Assembly: GCF_017742215.1 (NCBI RefSeq)
Contig: NZ_JAGHKP010000005.1
Span: 124,001 to 188,000 of the forward strand
From: Chitinophaga chungangae
GTDB lineage: Bacteria > Bacteroidota > Bacteroidia > Chitinophagales > Chitinophagaceae
DNA length: 64,000 nt
Reading direction: 5' to 3'
Shown: one piece after another, positions 59,591 through 64,000 of the stretch
Layout: each line of letters opens with the position of its first letter
Position numbering within the stretch: the first letter of the stretch is position 1
Position numbers and translations under genes: made by a program
Notes under the pieces: generated by a model
Told to the model about the DNA's origin: nothing
Databases searched by the model: none
What the model saw: the letters and a program-made list of their open reading frames with translations, nothing else

Positions 59591-62500
59591 ATGTTCCGCT
59601 TGAATGCAACCAATCCGAATGCGAGATCTTTCAGCAAAAGCTGCAAACGCTTTATGCTTTTATTGTTTGGCATTGCGATAACTGCCACCGCGGTGGCGGA
59701 AACCTTTCCCGTTACCAACACCAATAACGCCGGCCCGGGCTCACTCCGGCAGGCCATCCTGGATGCGAACGCAGCGGGAGCGGGGCCCCACTCTATCGTA
59801 TTTAACGTGCACGGGCAGATCTCGCTGGCCACTTCTCTGCCGACCATTACGGCGAAGAAGTTGACCATTGACGGGGAGAACAAGATCACGCTGTTTGCAA
59901 CGGGCAGCGATGCCATTGTCAATCCTTTTGTGATCGATGCGGACAGTGTGACGGTGCGGAACTTCACGTTGCAGAACAACGGCGATATCAACGTGGATAT
60001 ATTTGCGAACAGGAAGGGCATCACCATTGAAAATCTCCGCTCCTTCAGCACAGTCGGCAATTTCCTGAATGCGTTCGTGCGGGCGCGGGGAGCGACCACC
60101 GATCTGACGATAAGGAACATCACTTCCACCGACCTTCAACCAGTCGGCGGCGAATACTACGGGCGCGGTTTTTACTTTACAGGCGGTACGCAAACAAACC
60201 TGGTGATGGATAATATCAATCTGGGCTCTCAGGGGAATATACGTGGTGGGGAAGCCATCGTGTTCCGGGATGCGTCGGTGAACGGTTGGACGCTGACGAA
60301 TACCAATATCAGCGGTTTCCAGAACGCGATCGTGCTGGATAACACTGCGGGGGCGGTGGAAACGGCCAACAACATCATGCTCCGGAATGTTACGATCGAT
60401 TCGCTGTACGGTGGCTTGTCTTTGGGTTTTTACAGCGATTTCGTCAACACCAATATCGAGCTGAACAGGCTTACTGTGGACATGGATGGGGTAGGGGACA
60501 ATGAGGGAGATTATGCCATCCGTTTCGATAATACAACGAATAATGTAACACTGGATACGATCAATATCAATGAAAACGATCTTCATTGCATCTGGTTCAA
60601 TGGCGCCGCCGGCAATATTACGATCAACCAGGCCATGATAGGGCTAAACATGCCCGGGATTTACCCGTCTCCTGCCTATATCAGATTCGAAAGCACGTCA
60701 AACGTCGTTAATATCAGCAATTCTGTGCTGGATGGCGACAAGCCCGGCAATGCGGACGATGCGGATTACGGGATGTACTTCGTAGGCGCTGCGACGGGCG
60801 TCACTATCGATAACGTCTCCTTCAATGAGTTTGATGGCGACGGCATTGTTGTAACCGGCGCGGCCACCAACTTCCTGGTCACCGATTCAAAATTTACCGG
60901 TAACAATGACGGTATCGAATTCGCCGGAAACTTCGCGCGAAGCAATGTAGATATCGTTAATTCTTCGTTCAGGGACAGTAAAAGGTCCGGCATTGTGCTC
61001 AACGGCGCCAATGCTGTTTCCGATTATGACCTGACAGGCGATACGGTGATTAATTCCGCCCAGCACGGCATCTGGTTCTTCGGCGCCGCGGGCGTAACGG
61101 ATGCGCAGGTGACCGGCTGCGTGGTATATGGCAACGGCGGCACAGGTATTAATAATGATGCGCCCAACAAAGTGATCATCACCAACAACTCTATTTATAA
61201 CAATACCGGTATCGGTATTTCAAACCCCGCTGGCAACTGTACCTACACCGCTGCGGCCAACCGTACGCCGGTGCTGGTATCATCCACCCGGCTGGCGGGA
61301 GGGCAGTACCAGATACAGCTCACCGTTCCGAACATAACGGCTGGCGCGCAATACACGATAGATATCTATGCCAACGATCCCGCTACGTCCAAAACGAGCG
61401 GGCAATATTTTGTTACCTCCATACCGAATGTGAGCGCGGGCACTTCCACGCAAACGATCACTTACAATACCGGCCCGGGGGCTTCCGGCCTGGGTTTCTG
61501 GACTGCCACGCTCCGCATTCCCGCCAATAACTGCGGTACATCGGAATTCGGCAATAGCATAGCCATGACACACTCAGGTCCTGCCTGCGTGAACAGTGCC
61601 GTGGTGGCGTGGTACCGGGCTGACCAGGCGGTGAGCGGCGTGAACTGGGGCGATATTTCCGGCAATGCCAATCACATGACAGTGATAGGCGACCCCGACG
61701 GTACTACCCATCTCGTGAACTTCAACCCCGCTATTTATTACGATGGCAACGACGCGCATCGCGTACCTGCCAGCGCTGGAGAGAACAGCGCTTATACCAT
61801 GATGGGCATGGCCCAGCTGGAAGGCTCACAGACCGGCCGTGTATTTACCAGTTCCACCGGCAATAAATTGTTTGGCTGGCATGCTAACTTCGAAAACCGG
61901 TTGTTCGTGGAAGCATGGTTAAATACAGGTAATGCGGTTACCACCAAAAGCAAATTGTATTCCTATGAAAGGACTAATACCGGGGCTTATGAGTTCCGTG
62001 GAGACGGCGCGGCGGTGAAAACCGGCACGGCTTCCGATGGAGGTGTGTGGACGCTGGACGTAGGTGGTGGCGCCTATAGCGAATTTTCGAAAGTACTGGT
62101 GCCGGAAGTATTTATCTACGGCCGCGACCTGACGCCGCTGGAAATGCAACGCATAGAATCTTACATGGCGCTGAAATACGGTATTACGCTCAACAACGGC
62201 GCATCCGATTATATTACAAGCGACGGAACCGTACAAACATACACCGCCGCGAACAACACAGGTTACGGCAGACGCATCACCGGCATCGGCCGCGATGAAT
62301 GCACCATGCTGAACCAGAAACAGTCGCTGAGCCAGGACACCGGCATGGTGACCATCGCGCTGGGCAACGCCATCATGGCATCCAATGCCGCGAATACGAA
62401 TACTTTCACCAACGATAAAGCCTTCCTGGTGTTCAGCGATAACGGCGGAACACTTAATTATTTTACGGCGGTTACAGGAACCAATGTGACGCGCCGCATG

Positions 62501-64000
62501 GGCCGCATCTGGAAAGTGCAGAAGACCGCTGCCTGGGATAATACCCAGCAGGTAACCCTGAAACTGGATGGCGGAACGCAGGACAATTACCTGCTCATCA
62601 GCACAGCTGCCGATTTCGGGACCATCACCCAGGAGCTGAAGCTGAGCAGCAACGGTACGGTTACGCTCTCCAGCGCCGACCTGGCAGATGGGGCTTTCTT
62701 TACCTTCGGCAAACAACAACGTTTCCCCGGCGGCGTGGCCAACAACCTGCAGTCATGGGTGAAAGCCGATGCAGGCATCAACGCGGTGGATGACAACGTT
62801 AGCTCATGGACCGACCAGGCTGCAGCGCGGGAATGGCTGAAAGCCCATCCTGCCGTGGTTCTTCCCTGGCAGGCGAACGCCATTAACTACAACCCGACCG
62901 TTAATTTCGCGGGTAACAGTTATTTCACCATACCGAGCATTACCAGCGCGTATACTGCGGGTGAGGTATTTTCCGTGCAGTTCTCCACCCTGGCGGCTAC
63001 TTCCGTTACCGCCAGCTTCCCGTTTGAATTCGGCGGCGATCCTTCCACCCTTACGGACCAGTTCTATCACTACAGTAACGGCTCGCACTATACGCACTTT
63101 GGTACCAATACGCGGCCGGGCTTCCCATTGGGCGGCATCAACATGACGCGTGCCCATATATTAAATAACTGGAGCGCTCCCGGCAACTGGGGACTGTCCT
63201 TCGACGGCAGATCAATTGGCAGCAGCACCACTTTCCCGGTTACGTTCAGCAGGGGGGCAGGTACCAACTCCGCTATCGGCGCAGGCCATAATTCAATTTT
63301 CCAGGGCCGCATTTCCGAGGTGATCCTGTACAACAGGCGCCTGAACGACGATGAACGTTTACAGGTGAACAGTTACCTGGCGCTGAAATACGCCCTCACC
63401 CTGCGTACCGCCGCCGGCGGCCTGACGGATTATGTGGCCAGCAACGGCACCACCCGGATGTGGACTGCCTCCAAGAACACGGGCTACGGCCAGCGTATCA
63501 CCGGTGTGGGCCGTGATGACAACGGCACCCTGTTCCAGAAGCAGAGCCGCTCACAGGAAGTTGGCGCTGTTGTGAGCATTACCACCGGTACGGCCTTTTA
63601 TCCTTCCAATGCGGAGAACCCCAGCACCATCAGCAACGACCTTTCTTTCTTCACCTTCAGCGATAACGGCGGAGCGGATGCGTATACCCAACCCATTACC
63701 GGGCTCGGCAACATTACCGTGCGCACGGCGCGTATCTATAAAATAGACCGTACCAACTGGGCCAAAACGATTATGCGGGTGTCGCTCATGGCAGCCGACA
63801 GCACGAAATACCTGCTCGTAAGCGCAGATGAAAACTTCGGCGCCGGCGACCAGGTTTATCAGCTCGACGAAAGAGGTCTCGTTACGCTGGATAGCGACCT
63901 GCTGCCCGACCAGGCATACTTTACTTTCGCCGCCGCGCAATCCGCCCCCGCCGGGGTGGCAGCCGGGCTGGAAGTATGGGCACGTGCAGATTACGGCATA
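59591..64000 (+). CDS. Giant secreted beta-helix and LamG-type surface protein, truncated by window end
   Basis: No stop occurs in 1470 codons from ATG 59591 to the window end. An N-terminal signal-like segment (KRFMLLLFGIAITATAVAE, about residues 20-37) follows a charged leader. Residues 38-58 hold the NTNNAGPGSLRQAILDANA motif of right-handed beta-helix surface proteins; beta-helix repeats fill about residues 60-545. Then three copies of a module begin with W(Y/V/A)(R/K)AD at residues 674, 1056 and 1463, spaced 382 and 407 residues. Each opens with a LamG-like part and continues with S(Y)MALKYG-type, GYGxRITGxGRD and QKQS blocks. The third copy has just begun at the right edge. It is probably attached to the cell surface, perhaps through a type IX secretion signal not seen here; a role in adhesion or polymer binding is inferred. 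Confidence 0.9.
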   Translation, partial: MFRLNATNPNARSFSKSCKRFMLLLFGIAITATAVAETFPVTNTNNAGPGSLRQAILDANAAGAGPHSIVFNVHGQISLATSLPTITAKKLTIDGENKITLFATGSDAIVNPFVIDADSVTVRNFTLQNNGDINVDIFANRKGITIENLRSFSTVGNFLNAFVRARGATTDLTIRNITSTDLQPVGGEYYGRGFYFTGGTQTNLVMDNINLGSQGNIRGGEAIVFRDASVNGWTLTNTNISGFQNAIVLDNTAGAVETANNIMLRNVTIDSLYGGLSLGFYSDFVNTNIELNRLTVDMDGVGDNEGDYAIRFDNTTNNVTLDTININENDLHCIWFNGAAGNITINQAMIGLNMPGIYPSPAYIRFESTSNVVNISNSVLDGDKPGNADDADYGMYFVGAATGVTIDNVSFNEFDGDGIVVTGAATNFLVTDSKFTGNNDGIEFAGNFARSNVDIVNSSFRDSKRSGIVLNGANAVSDYDLTGDTVINSAQHGIWFFGAAGVTDAQVTGCVVYGNGGTGINNDAPNKVIITNNSIYNNTGIGISNPAGNCTYTAAANRTPVLVSSTRLAGGQYQIQLTVPNITAGAQYTIDIYANDPATSKTSGQYFVTSIPNVSAGTSTQTITYNTGPGASGLGFWTATLRIPANNCGTSEFGNSIAMTHSGPACVNSAVVAWYRADQAVSGVNWGDISGNANHMTVIGDPDGTTHLVNFNPAIYYDGNDAHRVPASAGENSAYTMMGMAQLEGSQTGRVFTSSTGNKLFGWHANFENRLFVEAWLNTGNAVTTKSKLYSYERTNTGAYEFRGDGAAVKTGTASDGGVWTLDVGGGAYSEFSKVLVPEVFIYGRDLTPLEMQRIESYMALKYGITLNNGASDYITSDGTVQTYTAANNTGYGRRITGIGRDECTMLNQKQSLSQDTGMVTIALGNAIMASNAANTNTFTNDKAFLVFSDNGGTLNYFTAVTGTNVTRRMGRIWKVQKTAAWDNTQQVTLKLDGGTQDNYLLISTAADFGTITQELKLSSNGTVTLSSADLADGAFFTFGKQQRFPGGVANNLQSWVKADAGINAVDDNVSSWTDQAAAREWLKAHPAVVLPWQANAINYNPTVNFAGNSYFTIPSITSAYTAGEVFSVQFSTLAATSVTASFPFEFGGDPSTLTDQFYHYSNGSHYTHFGTNTRPGFPLGGINMTRAHILNNWSAPGNWGLSFDGRSIGSSTTFPVTFSRGAGTNSAIGAGHNSIFQGRISEVILYNRRLNDDERLQVNSYLALKYALTLRTAAGGLTDYVASNGTTRMWTASKNTGYGQRITGVGRDDNGTLFQKQSRSQEVGAVVSITTGTAFYPSNAENPSTISNDLSFFTFSDNGGADAYTQPITGLGNITVRTARIYKIDRTNWAKTIMRVSLMAADSTKYLLVSADENFGAGDQVYQLDERGLVTLDSDLLPDQAYFTFAAAQSAPAGVAAGLEVWARADYGI

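Noticed and set aside
1..64000. CRISPR array, transposon, prophage or tRNA gene
   Set aside because: No regularly spaced repeats, transposase, integrase or tRNA-like T-loop sequences were found in the gaps between genes; the patch at 16301-17227 is small and has no mobility gene.

Overview
The window looks like a chromosomal segment of a Bacteroidota bacterium, most likely a Chitinophaga-like member of the Chitinophagaceae. Several features point there: two SusC/SusD outer-membrane pairs, one behind an ECF sigma/FecR anti-sigma pair; a very large secreted beta-helix/LamG-type protein; a beta-propeller histidine kinase; a bacillithiol-type YtxJ protein; and several promoters of the Bacteroidota form TTTG-N18-23-TAnnTTTG, with little use of Shine-Dalgarno sites. 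The DNA is moderately GC-rich. No rRNA, tRNA, CRISPR array, transposase or integrase was found.

Layout. Positions 1-224 carry a small cluster of DnaA-box-like sites and two tandem promoters. Positions 225-5626 hold housekeeping genes (DoxX, thioesterase, CinA, a 2-oxoacid dehydrogenase E2, an RRM protein) and a GC-rich structured non-coding block (3849-4281). Positions 5680-14454 are nearly all minus strand: DUF4230, GNAT, AraC-type regulator, S9 peptidase, then a probable operon Mpl-type ligase / exonuclease / GT2 / EamA permease. Positions 14597-16208 hold a small lipoprotein, YtxJ, UbiX and AroQ. Positions 16301-17227 are an AT-rich patch with a truncated DUF6934-like gene and three tandem ~60-residue paralogues, the last broken by a stop. 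Positions 17282-30504 hold BioB, an M42 peptidase, a UbiA-like protein, a macro-domain protein, a leftover PD40-repeat gene end, an acyl-CoA carboxylase beta chain, a LuxE-like ligase, YceI, a DEAD-box helicase and a B12-binding radical SAM protein.

Positions 30820-64000 are richer in accessory and nutrient-acquisition genes: a TonB receptor, a NarL-type regulator with a propeller kinase, an SF1 helicase, SusCD pair 1, a Tat-exported TIM-barrel protein, two tandem lipoproteins, an AlkD-like protein, a Tat-exported GH116 glycosidase, a TetR-FabF operon with an operator inside its promoter, SusCD pair 2 with FecR and sigma, and finally an unusually long surface protein that runs off the right end (59591 onward, no stop in 1470 codons).

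How the genes work together. SusCD pair 2 should be switched on by outer-membrane signalling: the STN domain of the SusC contacts FecR, which frees the sigma factor. SusCD pair 1 has no such regulators, but lies near a TIM-barrel enzyme and a GH116 glycosidase that both have Tat signals, so periplasmic glycoside breakdown is a reasonable inference. All functional names come from recognisable motifs read by eye; no database search was run.
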